Positions 26,412 to 35,759 are shown, numbered from the stretch's first letter. The stretch: DNA of 64,000 nt from JBFGCT01 sp963825565 (GCA_963825565.1 CAWGTW010000007.1:496001-560000); one strand, 5' to 3'. A program made the numbers and translations. The notes: generated from the letters alone by a model not told the origin.

Positions 26412-27602
26412 ATGCTGATCGCCGCCGGCAGCTCCGAGGCCGCGCTCGCCTTCGTCGAGATCGGCGCGGTCGCGGTCGGGTTGGCCGTGCTGGCGCGCCT
26501 CGCGGGGCGGCTCGGCATCACCGCGGTGCCGCTGTATCTCATCGCCGGCCTCGCGCTCGGGGAAGGCGGCGCGGTCCAGCTCGACGTCAGTGAGTCGTTC
26601 ATCTCCCTCGCCGCCGAGATCGGGGTGCTCCTGCTGCTGTTCGCGCTCGGCCTCGAGTACTCCGAGGCCGAGCTGCAGGAGGGTTTGCGGACCGGACTCC
26701 CGCCGGGCCTCGCCGACATGGTGCTCAATGCGCTGCCCGGTGTCGGCCTCGGGCTGCTGCTCGGCTGGGACCCGCTGGCGGCGGTGCTGCTCGGCGGCGT
26801 GACGTGGATCTCGTCGTCCGGGGTGGTGAGCAAGGTCCTCGCCGACCTCGGACGATTGGGGTTCCGCGAGACGCCGGCGATCCTGAACCTCCTCGTCATC
26901 GAGGATCTCGCGATGGCGGTCTACCTGCCGGTCGTCGCCGCCCTGATCGTCGGCGGATCGCTTGCGGCGACGGCGACGAGCGTGGCGATCGCCGTGGCGC
27001 TGGTGTCGATCATCCTGCTCGCCGCCCTGCGCCTCGGCCGGCCGTTCAGCCACGTTCTCGCCGGTGGTTCCGACGAGTCGTTCCTGCTCGCGGTGTTCGG
27101 CGTCACGCTGCTCGTCGCCGGCGTCGCCCAGCAGCTCGAGGTGTCCGGGGCGATCGGCGCGTTCCTCGTCGGTCTCGCGCTGTCGGGAGAGGCCGAGCGT
27201 CGGGCGACGGATCTGATCTCGCCGCTGCGAGACCTGTTCGCCGCGACGTTCTTCCTGTTCTTCTCGTTCCAGATCGACCCGGCGGACCTGGTCGACGCCG
27301 CGCTCCCGGCGATCGGCCTCGCGGTCGCCACCGCGCTCACCAAGGTGGCCACCGGCTGGTACGCCGCTGGGCGAGTCGGCGCCGGTGAGCGAGGGCGTCT
27401 ACGGGCAGGCACTGCACTGATCGCCCGGGGCGAGTTCTCGATCGTCATCGCCGCGCTCGGCGCCGAGCTCGCCGACGGCCCGCAGCTCGGTGCGCTCGCG
27501 GCCGGCTACGTGCTGGTGACGGCCATCATCGGCCCGCTCGCGGCGCGCTTCGCCGACCGGATCCCGGTGCCGGTCCGGCGGCGGTCGACCGCTGCTACCT
27601 GA
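26412..27602 (+). CDS. Cation:proton antiporter, CPA2 family (KhtU/KefB-like)
   Basis: About 396 residues with 11-12 hydrophobic helices. YLIAGLALGEGGAVQLDVSE, GVLLLLFALGLEYSEAEL and TWISSSGVVSKVLADLGRLG are conserved in CPA2 antiporters. VIEDLAMAVYLPVVAALIVG contains the Glu-Asp pair of the ion-binding region. No RCK domain is fused; the separate upstream KhtT-like protein supplies it. ATG 26412 is preferred over the ORF start a few codons earlier. Substrate is probably K+ or Na+ in exchange for H+. Confidence 0.9.
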   Translation: MLIAAGSSEAALAFVEIGAVAVGLAVLARLAGRLGITAVPLYLIAGLALGEGGAVQLDVSESFISLAAEIGVLLLLFALGLEYSEAELQEGLRTGLPPGLADMVLNALPGVGLGLLLGWDPLAAVLLGGVTWISSSGVVSKVLADLGRLGFRETPAILNLLVIEDLAMAVYLPVVAALIVGGSLAATATSVAIAVALVSIILLAALRLGRPFSHVLAGGSDESFLLAVFGVTLLVAGVAQQLEVSGAIGAFLVGLALSGEAERRATDLISPLRDLFAATFFLFFSFQIDPADLVDAALPAIGLAVATALTKVATGWYAAGRVGAGERGRLRAGTALIARGEFSIVIAALGAELADGPQLGALAAGYVLVTAIIGPLAARFADRIPVPVRRRSTAAT

Positions 27603-28129
27603 ACGGCCATCCGCTCCCCCTGGACCCCGCTCGCCGGTCGGGCACTCGCCCGTCGGCCACGTGGGGCCACCTCGTCGTGACCCACAGCCACGGAGCGAGC
27701 GACGGGACGGACGGCCCGGTCCTTCCCGGGGCCGAGGTCGAGGCCGAGGTCGAGGTCGAGGTCGAGGTCGAGGTCGAGGTCGGTACGACGTCCGGCGATG
27801 ACCGGCCATCGACGTCGTCGGTCCGGGGCGATCCGCCTCCCTGCCGAACGACCCGCCGTCGACCGGCAGGGAGGCGGCGACGTCACCGACGTCTGCCGCT
27901 TGCAGCGCGTGCCGACCGGCGGGCTCGGCCACCGCGTCCGCGGACCCGGACGGCCCGTGGTGACCACGGCGGATGGTGGCAGTGACGGGGGCCGTCACCG
28001 CACGCCCGTCACCAGCGCCAGAGAGGCCCTCGCAACCCCGTCGACCCGGCGCCGGCGCCACGTCGGCGGGGTCGAGGTCTCCGACCGTGCACTGTCCGCT
28101 GGCGCCAGCGGGCTACCTTTTCAGTCTTG
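27603..28129. other. Non-coding stretch between the antiporter and the LemA cluster
   Basis: I see no convincing gene in these 527 bases: the open frames on both strands are Arg/Pro-rich and unlike proteins. It contains a hexanucleotide array (27734-27781) and, just before the next gene, a perfect 16-bp palindrome CCGCTGGCGCCAGCGG at 28096-28111 that may be an operator. Confidence 0.6.
27734..27781. repeat. GAGGTC hexanucleotide array, 8 units
   Basis: Eight head-to-tail GAGGTC units with one variant (GAGGCC in unit 2). The array is in non-coding DNA. Confidence 0.9.
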
Positions 28130-28756
28130 GTGCGCAGAACGGGACCGAACGACTGGACCGCGAGCATCGGCCGCGGCCGGTCTCGGGCCGAGGTCGTCGA
28201 CATCGCGTCGATGCCACGGATCGTGTCCGACGTCGCGTTCGACCAATTCGTGTTCGACGACCGTGGCCTCACCGATCGGAGCGGCGCCACCGTCGTGCGC
28301 GGGTCGAATCCCGACGGCACCGTGCTCGCCGTCGGCTCGATGCCGTGGCCCGACCTTCCCGTCGGGTGGGTCGCGCTCCAGTCCCGCCGGGCGCCCGACC
28401 TGCTCGCCCTCGCCGGCGACGAGATGGAACCGGTCGGTCACCGCAACTTCGACGATCGTTTCGCCGTCGACGCCGACGACGTCAGCCTGTTCCGCAAGCG
28501 GTTCCGGACGTCGCTGCGCGACTGGCTCGTCGAGTTCGACGACGAGCACGGCCCGCTGATCGTCATCTTCGACGGGGCCGACGCCGACGGGGCCGAGACG
28601 CCACGGCGCCGCGCGACCGATCCCGCCGAGGACGCCCCGGTGGCGGAGCGGTGCGTGTTCGTGGCTCGCATCGTCAACGACGACCCGGCTGCGATCGCCA
28701 CCCTCGACGTCACCCGTGAGCTGGCCGAGCACGTCCGCGCAGCGATGCCGAGCTGA
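28130..28756 (+). CDS. Hypothetical protein, first gene of the LemA cluster
   Basis: About 208 residues, soluble, with no recognised domain. The coherent part begins around MPRIVSDVAFDQFVFDDRGL, so the ATG at 28211 may be the true start; GTG 28130 is the longest reasonable option. The sequence reads like a folded alpha/beta protein (PVGWVALQSRRAPDLLALAG, FRKRFRTSLRDWLVEFDDEH), ending in an acidic region. A perfect 16-bp palindrome lies 18 bp upstream of the GTG. Two membrane-associated genes, the second a LemA homologue, follow closely on the same strand. Confidence 0.6.
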   Translation: MRRTGPNDWTASIGRGRSRAEVVDIASMPRIVSDVAFDQFVFDDRGLTDRSGATVVRGSNPDGTVLAVGSMPWPDLPVGWVALQSRRAPDLLALAGDEMEPVGHRNFDDRFAVDADDVSLFRKRFRTSLRDWLVEFDDEHGPLIVIFDGADADGAETPRRRATDPAEDAPVAERCVFVARIVNDDPAAIATLDVTRELAEHVRAAMPS

Positions 28757-28856
28757 CCAGCGAGTGCGGTCGGCGCGTGCGGCCACCTGCGGCCGCACCC
28801 GAACGCACTACGTTCTCACCATGGCGCCGACGATCGCCGGTCCCACCGCCTGAACC

Positions 28857-29519
28857 ATGCTGAACCTGTTCACCCTCGCCGTGTTCATCGGAGCGGCGCT
28901 GGGGATCTACGAGTACAACCGGCGCCGGCTGCGCAAGCGGATCGCTGCGGCGACGTCGCTGGCCACGGCACACGGATTCCGGGTCGACGTCGGCCCGAAG
29001 TCGCCGCCGCCCCAGGAGTTCGACCTGTTCGACGTCGGCAGCAGCAAGCAGGTCTGGTTCCATTTCTGGCGGCCGGGCGAGCAGGACTCGGTGTTCGACT
29101 ACCGGTACACGACCGGATCGGGCAAGAACCGCCAGGTGCACCACCACACGTGCGCGCTGATCTCCCTGCCGTTCGCCGCGGCGCACACCAAGATCGGACC
29201 GGAGGGATTCTGGTCCGGCGTCGGCCGGGCGATCGGCCTGCGCGACATCGAGGTCGAGTCGCCGGAGTTCAACTCGCGCTACCGCGTCACCGGTGACGAC
29301 GAGCGGTTCGCGGTCACCCTGCTCGACCAACCGATGATCGCCTGGCTGCTGTCGGAGCGCAGCGGCGGCGGTCGGGTGAGGTTCGAGCTCTGGGGTCCAT
29401 GGTTGCTGTGCGTCTCGGACCGGCTGGACATCGAGCAGCACTTCGGGTTCCTCGACTGGGCACAGTCGATCCGATCGCACCTGCCCGCCGTGCTGAGCAG
29501 CCTGTACCCCGTCCGATGA
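28857..29519 (+). CDS. Membrane-anchored protein adjoining LemA
   Basis: 220 residues: one N-terminal membrane helix (LNLFTLAVFIGAALGIYEYN) followed by basic residues and a soluble cytosolic domain of about 190 residues with many aromatic residues (KQVWFHFWRPGEQDSVFDYR, RVRFELWGPWLLCVSDRLDI). The family is not recognised with certainty; some LemA loci encode comparable DUF3137-type proteins. Its stop overlaps the LemA start (ATGA), so the two are translationally coupled and probably act together at the membrane. Confidence 0.7.
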   Translation: MLNLFTLAVFIGAALGIYEYNRRRLRKRIAAATSLATAHGFRVDVGPKSPPPQEFDLFDVGSSKQVWFHFWRPGEQDSVFDYRYTTGSGKNRQVHHHTCALISLPFAAAHTKIGPEGFWSGVGRAIGLRDIEVESPEFNSRYRVTGDDERFAVTLLDQPMIAWLLSERSGGGRVRFELWGPWLLCVSDRLDIEQHFGFLDWAQSIRSHLPAVLSSLYPVR

Positions 29520-30034
29520 CGATCGCCGCGGTCGTCGTCATCGCGGTCACGGCGTTGGCGTTCGCCTACCTACGGTCGTACAACCGCCTGGTGATCGATC
29601 GCCAATCGGTCGAGGATGCCTGGGCGACGGTCGACGCCGAACTCGAACGGCGCCGAGCGCTGATCCCCGACCTCGTCGCCGCGGTCAACGCGAGCGCGGT
29701 CCACGAGCGCCAGCTCCTCGACCGGCTCGTCCGCACGGAGCGTCTGGCGGCGGCGGTCGAGAGCACGGCGAGCGCACGAACCGGTCCCGAGCACGATCTC
29801 GAGCTGGCGACGCGGGCCGTGATCGCGCTGCGCGAGCAGTACCCCGCGCTCAACAGCCAGCAGAACTTCCTCCGGCTGCAGCGGGAGCTGGCGACGACCG
29901 AGGACCGGATCAGCGCGGCCCGCCGTTTCTACAACATCCAGGTCGCGGACCTCAACCGGCGGATCCAGTCGGTTCCGTCGAACGTCGTCGCCCGCCGCCA
30001 CCGCTTCGCCGAAGCGGCCTACTTCGACGACTGA
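29516..30034 (+). CDS. LemA family protein
   Basis: 172 residues: an N-terminal membrane helix (IAAVVVIAVTALAFAYLRSY) and the LemA four-helix domain with NRLVIDRQSVEDAWATVDAE, LERRRALIPDLVAAVNASA, LNSQQNFLRLQRELATTEDR and the ending RRFYNIQVADLNRRIQSVPS. LemA proteins are membrane-anchored with an unknown biochemical role. The ATG overlaps the stop of the preceding gene. A 17-bp terminator hairpin begins directly after the stop. Confidence 0.92.
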   Translation: MTIAAVVVIAVTALAFAYLRSYNRLVIDRQSVEDAWATVDAELERRRALIPDLVAAVNASAVHERQLLDRLVRTERLAAAVESTASARTGPEHDLELATRAVIALREQYPALNSQQNFLRLQRELATTEDRISAARRFYNIQVADLNRRIQSVPSNVVARRHRFAEAAYFDD

Positions 30035-30073
30035 CCCGTTGACACCCGGTGTCTGACACCGGGTGTCAACGGG
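30035..30073. terminator. Bidirectional terminator between lemA and gatB
   Basis: Perfect 17-bp stem (30035-30051 with 30057-30073) and 5-nt loop. It starts at the base after the lemA stop, and its 3' arm contains the gatB stop codon, so it can end transcripts from both convergent genes. Confidence 0.8.
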
Positions 30074-31541
30074 CGGCGCGGGCGGCGAGCAGTTGGCTGA
30101 CCAGCTTGCCGTCGGCCTGCCCGCGAGAGGCCTTCATCACCTCGCCGACGAGCGCCCCCATCGCCTTGCCCTCCCCGGAGCAGAACTTGGCCCAGGCATC
30201 GGGCTGGGATGCGATCGCTGCGTCGACCATCGCCTCCAGCTCCGAGGTGTCGAGCGCCTCGAAGCCGCGGTCCGCGGCGATCGCCTCGGCATCGCCGCCG
30301 CCCCGGTCGACGAGATCGGCGAGCACCTGCTTGGCCTGGGTGGCGGTGAGCTTGCCCTCGACCTCGAGCGTCGTCAGCCGGGCGAGGTCGGTCGCCGGGA
30401 CGGCGGGCGCTGGTCCCTGCTCGGCGAATGCTTCCTTGACGTGGACGAGCGCCCGAGCGACATCGCCGCCCGCCGCAGCGACCGCGAGCACGTAGTCGTC
30501 CTGGCCGCGTTCGGTGACGACGAGCACCGCCTCGGCATCGGTCGCCAGCCCGGTCGAGTCGGCCAGGCGCCGCCGCCGAGCGGCGGGCAGCATCGGCAGC
30601 GAGCCACGCACCCGCTCGATCCACTCCGGATCGGGGTCGACGACGACCAGGTCGGGTTCGAGGAAGTACCGGTAGTCGTCGGCGTCCTCTTTGCTGCGCA
30701 GGGTGTGCGTCCGGCCGTCGGTCTCGTCCCAGTGGCGCGTCTGCTGCACGATCGCCTCGCCGGACTCGAGCAATGCGATCTGACGCTTCGCCTCGTAGTC
30801 GATCGCCCGTCCGACCGAGCGCACCGAGTTCACGTTCTTGATCTCGCAGCGGGTCCCCAGGCCCGCGCCCGGTCGGTGGACGCTGACGTTGGCGTCGACG
30901 CGCATCGATCCCTCCTCCATCTTGGCGTCGGACACGCCGGTCGCGACGAGGATCGCCCGCAGTTCGTTGACGTACGACCTGGCCTGCTCGGGGCTGCGGA
31001 TATCGGGCCGGCTGACGATCTCGACCAGCGGCACCCCCGCCCGGTTGAAGTCGATCAGCGAGTGGGCGCTGCCGTGGATCCGCCCGCCGGTGCCGCCGAC
31101 GTGCGTCGACTTGCCGGTGTCCTCCTCCATGTGTGCCCGCTCGATGCCGACCCGCGACCCGTCCGGGAGGTCGAGCCAGCCGTCGATGCAGATCGGCTCG
31201 TCGTACTGGCTGATCTGGTATGCCTTCGGCATGTCCGGGTAGAAGTAGTTCTTGCGAGCGAACGTCGACCGCTGCACCGTGCAGTTGAGCGCCAACCCGA
31301 GCTTCATCGCCAGCTCGACCGCCGCGCGGTTGAGGACGGGCAGGGCGCCCGGCAGGCCGAGCGTCACCGGGTCGATATTGGTGTTCGGCTCGTCGCCGAA
31401 GCGGTTCGGCGAGCCGGAGAACAGCTTGGTGCGCGTGTGCAACTCGACGTGGACCTCCAGCCCGACGACCATCTCGTAGCCGCCGTGACTCCAGGCCGGC
31501 GCCCCGGCGTCCGATGCCAGCGCCTCGCTCTCGGCACTCAT
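30066..31541 (-). CDS. gatB: Asp-tRNA(Asn)/Glu-tRNA(Gln) amidotransferase subunit B
   Basis: 491-residue subunit that phosphorylates the misacylated tRNA and receives ammonia from GatA. The N-terminal cradle domain shows YEMVVGLEVHVELHTRTKLF, KNYFYPDMPKAYQISQYDEP and MEEDTGKSTH. The helical YqeY-like tail is at the C-terminus (ATQAKQVLADLVDRGGGDAE onward to KASRGQADGKLVSQLL). ATG 31541 overlaps the gatA TGA (ATGA). It forms the gatC-gatA-gatB operon, which implies that this organism makes Gln-tRNA and/or Asn-tRNA by transamidation. Confidence 0.98.
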   Translation of the reverse strand: MSAESEALASDAGAPAWSHGGYEMVVGLEVHVELHTRTKLFSGSPNRFGDEPNTNIDPVTLGLPGALPVLNRAAVELAMKLGLALNCTVQRSTFARKNYFYPDMPKAYQISQYDEPICIDGWLDLPDGSRVGIERAHMEEDTGKSTHVGGTGGRIHGSAHSLIDFNRAGVPLVEIVSRPDIRSPEQARSYVNELRAILVATGVSDAKMEEGSMRVDANVSVHRPGAGLGTRCEIKNVNSVRSVGRAIDYEAKRQIALLESGEAIVQQTRHWDETDGRTHTLRSKEDADDYRYFLEPDLVVVDPDPEWIERVRGSLPMLPAARRRRLADSTGLATDAEAVLVVTERGQDDYVLAVAAAGGDVARALVHVKEAFAEQGPAPAVPATDLARLTTLEVEGKLTATQAKQVLADLVDRGGGDAEAIAADRGFEALDTSELEAMVDAAIASQPDAWAKFCSGEGKAMGALVGEVMKASRGQADGKLVSQLLAARAAR

Positions 31542-32986
31542 GGCTGCCTCCGTTCGAGTTCGGCGGCGACGCTGAACATCACCCGCTCGCCCAGCGCCGG
31601 AGCGAGCACCTGGACCCCGACGGGCAATCCCGCCTCCCCGGTGCCGAAGGGGACGCTGATCGCCGGTTCGCCGGTCAGGTTCGACGGGATCGTGTACGTG
31701 TCGCACAGGTACATCTGCATCGGATCGGACGTCTTGTCGCCGAGGTGGAACGCGACCGACGGCGACGACGGCGTGAGCAGCACGTCGCACGACCGGTAGG
31801 CGGCGGCGAAGTCGGCGGCGATCCGCCGCCGGACCTTGAGTGCCCGCCCGTAGTACGCGTCGTAGTAGCCCGCCGACAGCGCGTACGTGCCGAGCATGAT
31901 CCGGCGTTTGACCTCGTCGCCGAACCCCTCCGAGCGCGTCGCCATGTACATCGCGTTCGTGTCCGGGGCCTCGACGCGCAGCCCGAACCGCACACCGTCG
32001 TAGCGGGCGAGGTTGCTCGACGCCTCGGCCGGCGCGATCAGGTAGTAGGCGGTGAGCCCGTAGGTGAACGCCGGCACCTCGACGTCGACGATCTCCGCAC
32101 CGGCCGCGCGCAGCGCGTCGAACGCCTGGTCGAGACGCTGGTTGACGTCGGGATCGGCCCCCTCGGGCAGGTCGGTGATCCGGCCGACGCGCAGGCCGGC
32201 GACGCCGAAGTCGAGCCCCCGCGAGATCTCGAGCGGCCCCCGGGCGATCGAGGTCGAATCCATCGGGTCGTGGCCCGAGATCGCCTCGAGGAGCAGCGCC
32301 GCGTCGGCGACGGTGTGAGCGAGCGGCCCGATCTGATCGAGGCTCGAGGCGAAGGCGACGAGGCCGTACCGGCTGACCGCTCCGTACGTGGGCTTGACGC
32401 CGACCACCCCACACAGCGCGGCGGGCTGACGGATCGAGCCGCCGGTATCCGACCCGAGGGCGAGGGGGGCGAAGCGGGCGGCGACCGCGGCCGCCGAGCC
32501 GCCGCTCGACCCGCCCGGGACCCGCGACGTGTCGTGCGGGTTGCGGGTCGGCCCGAACGCCGAGTTCTCGGTGCTCGAACCCATCGCGAACTCGTCGAGG
32601 TTGGTCTTGCCGATGACGATCGCCCCGGCCTCGCGCAACCGGGTGACGATCGTCGCGTCGTACGGCGGCGTCCACCCGTCGAGGATCTTCGACGAGCAGG
32701 TCGTCGCCACTCCGCGGGTGCACATGTTGTCCTTCAGCGCCACCGGCACGCCGGCCAGCGGACCCTGGTCGTACCCGAGCGACACGCCCTCGTCGATCTC
32801 GGCCGCACGGGCGCGCGCCGCATCGGCGAGGACGAGGTTGAACGCGTGGATCTCGTCATCGCGCCGGGCGATCTCGCCCAGATGGCGTTCGACGACGTCG
32901 GCGGCCTTGGTGACGCCGTTGCGGACGTTCCAGGAGATCTCGGCCGCCGTCGTCGGGATCCCCGTCCCGTCGTCGGGCACGGTCAT
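31538..32986 (-). CDS. gatA: Asp-tRNA(Asn)/Glu-tRNA(Gln) amidotransferase subunit A
   Basis: 482-residue glutaminase subunit of the amidase-signature family. The Ser-cisSer-Lys triad is visible as K85 (PVALKDNMCT), S160 (RVPGGSSGGSAA) and S184 (SDTGGSIRQPAALCG). The C-terminal PSNLTGEPAISVPFGTGEAG and GLPVGVQVLAP elements are conserved. ATG 32986 overlaps the gatC stop and its own stop overlaps the gatB start, so all three subunits are translationally coupled. Confidence 0.98.
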   Translation of the reverse strand: MTVPDDGTGIPTTAAEISWNVRNGVTKAADVVERHLGEIARRDDEIHAFNLVLADAARARAAEIDEGVSLGYDQGPLAGVPVALKDNMCTRGVATTCSSKILDGWTPPYDATIVTRLREAGAIVIGKTNLDEFAMGSSTENSAFGPTRNPHDTSRVPGGSSGGSAAAVAARFAPLALGSDTGGSIRQPAALCGVVGVKPTYGAVSRYGLVAFASSLDQIGPLAHTVADAALLLEAISGHDPMDSTSIARGPLEISRGLDFGVAGLRVGRITDLPEGADPDVNQRLDQAFDALRAAGAEIVDVEVPAFTYGLTAYYLIAPAEASSNLARYDGVRFGLRVEAPDTNAMYMATRSEGFGDEVKRRIMLGTYALSAGYYDAYYGRALKVRRRIAADFAAAYRSCDVLLTPSSPSVAFHLGDKTSDPMQMYLCDTYTIPSNLTGEPAISVPFGTGEAGLPVGVQVLAPALGERVMFSVAAELERRQP

Positions 32987-33285
32987 CCGTCCAACCCGAC
33001 GATCGGTGGGACACGGAACCGGCCGTCCTCGGCCTCCGGCGCGGCCGCGAGGACCTCGTCTCGGTCGAGGCACGCCAGCTCGATGTCGTCGCGCATCACG
33101 TTGGCGATCGGCGTCGGGTGGGTCATCGGCTCGAGATCGTCGAGGTCGAGCGCGTCGATGTCGGCGAAGTGATCGAGCATGTCGCTGAGCTGGGCGGCGG
33201 AGCGCTGGAGTTCCTCGTCGGACAGCGTCAGGCGAGCCAGCCGCGCGACCTTGGCGACGACGTCGGGGGTGAGGCGGTCGGACAC
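32983..33285 (-). CDS. gatC: Asp-tRNA(Asn)/Glu-tRNA(Gln) amidotransferase subunit C
   Basis: 100-residue subunit that wraps around GatA and GatB. LTPDVVAKVARLARLTLSDE is the typical opening, followed by LSDMLDHFADIDALDLDDLE and MTHPTPIANVMRDD. The GTG start at 33285 gives the normal length. The stop overlaps gatA as ATGA. Two palindromic repeat copies fill the gap to the upstream galactosidase gene. Confidence 0.96.
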   Translation of the reverse strand: MSDRLTPDVVAKVARLARLTLSDEELQRSAAQLSDMLDHFADIDALDLDDLEPMTHPTPIANVMRDDIELACLDRDEVLAAAPEAEDGRFRVPPIVGLDG

Positions 33286-33322
33286 GCCTGGCGAGGCTAC
33301 CCGCCGCCCACCTCTCCCCAGC

Positions 33323-33413
33323 GGTGAGATTCCGGGCGAAGCGGTCGCGCCCGACCTCACCGCGGCAACGTCATCGGTGAGATCCCGGGCGAGCCGGTCG
33401 CGCCGAATCTCAC
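33323..33413. repeat. Dispersed palindrome, copies 2 and 3 in tandem
   Basis: Two 38-39 bp elements (33323-33361 and 33376-33413), each starting GGTGAGAT and ending with CTCACC and each internally complementary. They match copy 1 at 15156-15194. They lie between the stop of the alpha-galactosidase gene and the gatC start on the minus strand and could terminate the former. Confidence 0.65.
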
Positions 33414-33424
33414 CGCAGCAAAGG

Positions 33425-35530
33425 TCAGTGGGCGGTGAGGGTGAACAGCACGGCGGATTCGGGGTGGAGCGTGGGCGGCTGGATCCCGTGGGCGGCGAGC
33501 TGACGGCCGGTGAGCTCGATGCCGTCGGCGAGCCACGCCGGTTGGGTCCGGCTCGCGCCCCAGGTCTCCAGCGGGATCGGAAGGTGTTCGACGCGGTAGC
33601 GGCGATCGGCATCGAGGCCGCGCAGCCGCAGCGGCGGCGGCGTCTGGCTCGGCCCCGACACGAGTTGGGCGAACGACACGATTCCTCGCCGGCGGTCGTG
33701 GGAGTACACCCCGTGCGCGCAGTACGCCGGATCGGTGTCGAATCGGACGGTGTCGCCACCGTGCAGCAGCTCCCGGTGCTCCTGGTGCAGCGCGATCGCG
33801 GCGCGCAGCGCGGCACGGTCCTGGTCGCCGATCCGGGTGATGTCCCACTCCACACCGAGATGCCCGAAGAACGCGGTCGCCACCCGGAACGGCAGCGACT
33901 GGGTGCGGCCGGTCGTGTGGGCGGTGCGCGGGCCGATGTGCGCACCCATCACCTCCGGGGGGATCAGCATCGACGCACCTCGCTGGATCGTCTGGCGCTC
34001 GAGCGCGTCGTTGCAGTCGCTGGTCCACACCCGCTCGGTCCGGCGCAGGATCTCATGGTCGATCCGGCCCCCGCCGCTGGCACAGGACTCGAACTCGACG
34101 CCGGGGTGCGCGGCCCGTAGCTCGTCGATCAGGCGGTACAGCGCTCTGGTCTGGCCATGGGTTCCGGCCGCGCCCGACGCGTTCGACCCCTGGACGTGAT
34201 CGCGGTTCATGTCCCACTTCACGTACGAGATCTCGTGATCGCGCAGCAGCGCGTCGAGGTGCTCGAAGACGAAGGCGAAGGCCTCCGGGTTCGAGAGGTC
34301 GAGGACGAGTTGCCGGCGGCCGAGGACCGGCTCGTACCCGTCGGTGGTCAGCGCCCAGTCCGGGTGGGCGCGGTAGACGTCGCTGTCGGGGTTGACCATC
34401 TCCGGCTCGACCCAGATCCCGAACTCCATCCCGAGCCCGGTGACGTGGGCGATCAACGGCCCGAGCCCCTCGGGGTACACGTCCTCCGACACCCACCAGT
34501 CGCCGAGCCCGCTCGTGTCGTCGCGGCGCGATCCGAACCAACCGTCGTCGAGCACGAACCGCTCGATCCCGAGGTCGGCGGCCGCCTCGGCCAGCGCCCG
34601 CAGCCGGTCGGCGTCGTGATCGAAGTACACCGCCTCCCACGTGTTGAGCATCACCGGACGCGTCGTCAGCGGGTGGATGGGCGCCGCCCGCACCGCCCGG
34701 TGGAAGCCCCAGGTCGCCGGCGTCAGCCCGTGCGGCGAGTAGACGCCGAGCACCTCGGGGGTCGAGTACGACTCGCCGGGTTCGAGGACGATCTCACCGG
34801 CGTGCAGCAGCTCGCCGCACTGGAGGTACCGGCGGCCGTCGGGCAGGCGTTCGGCCAACATCGTGTGGTTGCCGCTCCACGCCACGTGCGCGCCCCACAC
34901 CTCACCACCCCACTCGCCGAACCCGCGCCGGCCGGCGAACATCACCGGTGGGTACTCGTGCGACGTACGGCCACGCCGGTTCTCGACCGAGATCGCGCCG
35001 CCCGCCCAGTCCGTGCGGCGCGGGTGGAACTCGCGCGACCACCGGCCCTGGAACGTCAGCAACTCACCCGCCTGCTCGCCGAGCGGCAGGGTGACCGTCA
35101 GCGCGTCGAGCGAGTACCGCCGCCGACCGGTGTTGGTGATCGTCACGCGCACCCGCAGCACACCGCCGAGCTCGATCGCGGTGCACAGCGCCAGGCCCGC
35201 CACCTCGTCGACCGCATCGACGGTGAGGACCCCAGCGGTCAGGTCGTGAGCAGATGCCGTGAACCGGGGCGACCAATCGCGGCCGCCACCGCGCCGGCCG
35301 GCCAGCCCCGGTCGCCCGGTGAACCCTGACCCGTGCTCGGGGACGACCGACACCGGAGCGATCGCGTCGTGCGTGCCCTGCACGATCGGCCGATCGAGCG
35401 CCGGGAGGATCGACGACAGCTCAGCTGCCGCTCCGAGCGATGCCCCCCAGTGCACGATCGTGGGCGCTCCGGTCGAGACGTCGACCACGACGTCGGTCGT
35501 CTCGTTCGACAACCGCACCAACTCACTCAC
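33425..35530 (-). CDS. Alpha-galactosidase, glycoside hydrolase family 36
   Basis: 701-residue retaining enzyme that removes terminal alpha-1,6-galactose from oligosaccharides such as melibiose or raffinose. The N-terminal beta-supersandwich is followed by the TIM barrel. The nucleophile is D440 in YVKWDMNRD and the acid/base is D505 in VWTSDCNDALERQTIQRG. VLDDGWFGSRRDD near 328 and SCASGGGRIDHEI near 482 line the active site. No signal peptide is present, so hydrolysis is intracellular, after uptake by the neighbouring ABC transporter. The GTG at 35530 follows GAGGTGGG. The gene lies downstream of the permease genes and is probably in the same operon. Confidence 0.93.
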   Translation of the reverse strand: MSELVRLSNETTDVVVDVSTGAPTIVHWGASLGAAAELSSILPALDRPIVQGTHDAIAPVSVVPEHGSGFTGRPGLAGRRGGGRDWSPRFTASAHDLTAGVLTVDAVDEVAGLALCTAIELGGVLRVRVTITNTGRRRYSLDALTVTLPLGEQAGELLTFQGRWSREFHPRRTDWAGGAISVENRRGRTSHEYPPVMFAGRRGFGEWGGEVWGAHVAWSGNHTMLAERLPDGRRYLQCGELLHAGEIVLEPGESYSTPEVLGVYSPHGLTPATWGFHRAVRAAPIHPLTTRPVMLNTWEAVYFDHDADRLRALAEAAADLGIERFVLDDGWFGSRRDDTSGLGDWWVSEDVYPEGLGPLIAHVTGLGMEFGIWVEPEMVNPDSDVYRAHPDWALTTDGYEPVLGRRQLVLDLSNPEAFAFVFEHLDALLRDHEISYVKWDMNRDHVQGSNASGAAGTHGQTRALYRLIDELRAAHPGVEFESCASGGGRIDHEILRRTERVWTSDCNDALERQTIQRGASMLIPPEVMGAHIGPRTAHTTGRTQSLPFRVATAFFGHLGVEWDITRIGDQDRAALRAAIALHQEHRELLHGGDTVRFDTDPAYCAHGVYSHDRRRGIVSFAQLVSGPSQTPPPLRLRGLDADRRYRVEHLPIPLETWGASRTQPAWLADGIELTGRQLAAHGIQPPTLHPESAVLFTLTAH

Positions 35531-35759
35531 GACGACCCACCTCGCTCATCACCCACGACCCAGACACTGCCACCACCACCACCACGACCACGACCGAACA
35601 CCCGACACGAATGGTCACCTCTCCAATCACTCTCTTCAATCGGACCCAACTCAGCGGTGATCAGATGCGGGCAGCGCAAGGCGCGCAGTGAGGAAGCTGC
35701 CTCCGGGCAGCGACGAAACCTGCGCAACGCCGCGATCTCCGCATCTGGTGCCGCTGAGC

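Noticed and set aside
27506..28061. Open frames on both strands through the GAGGTC array
   Set aside because: Low-complexity Arg/Pro/Glu-Val sequences created by the hexanucleotide repeat, with no ribosome site or family resemblance.
30066..32723. A single minus-strand frame fusing gatB to an upstream 390-codon stretch
   Set aside because: The upstream part is gatA read in the wrong frame. gatB starts at 31541 with an ATGA overlap.
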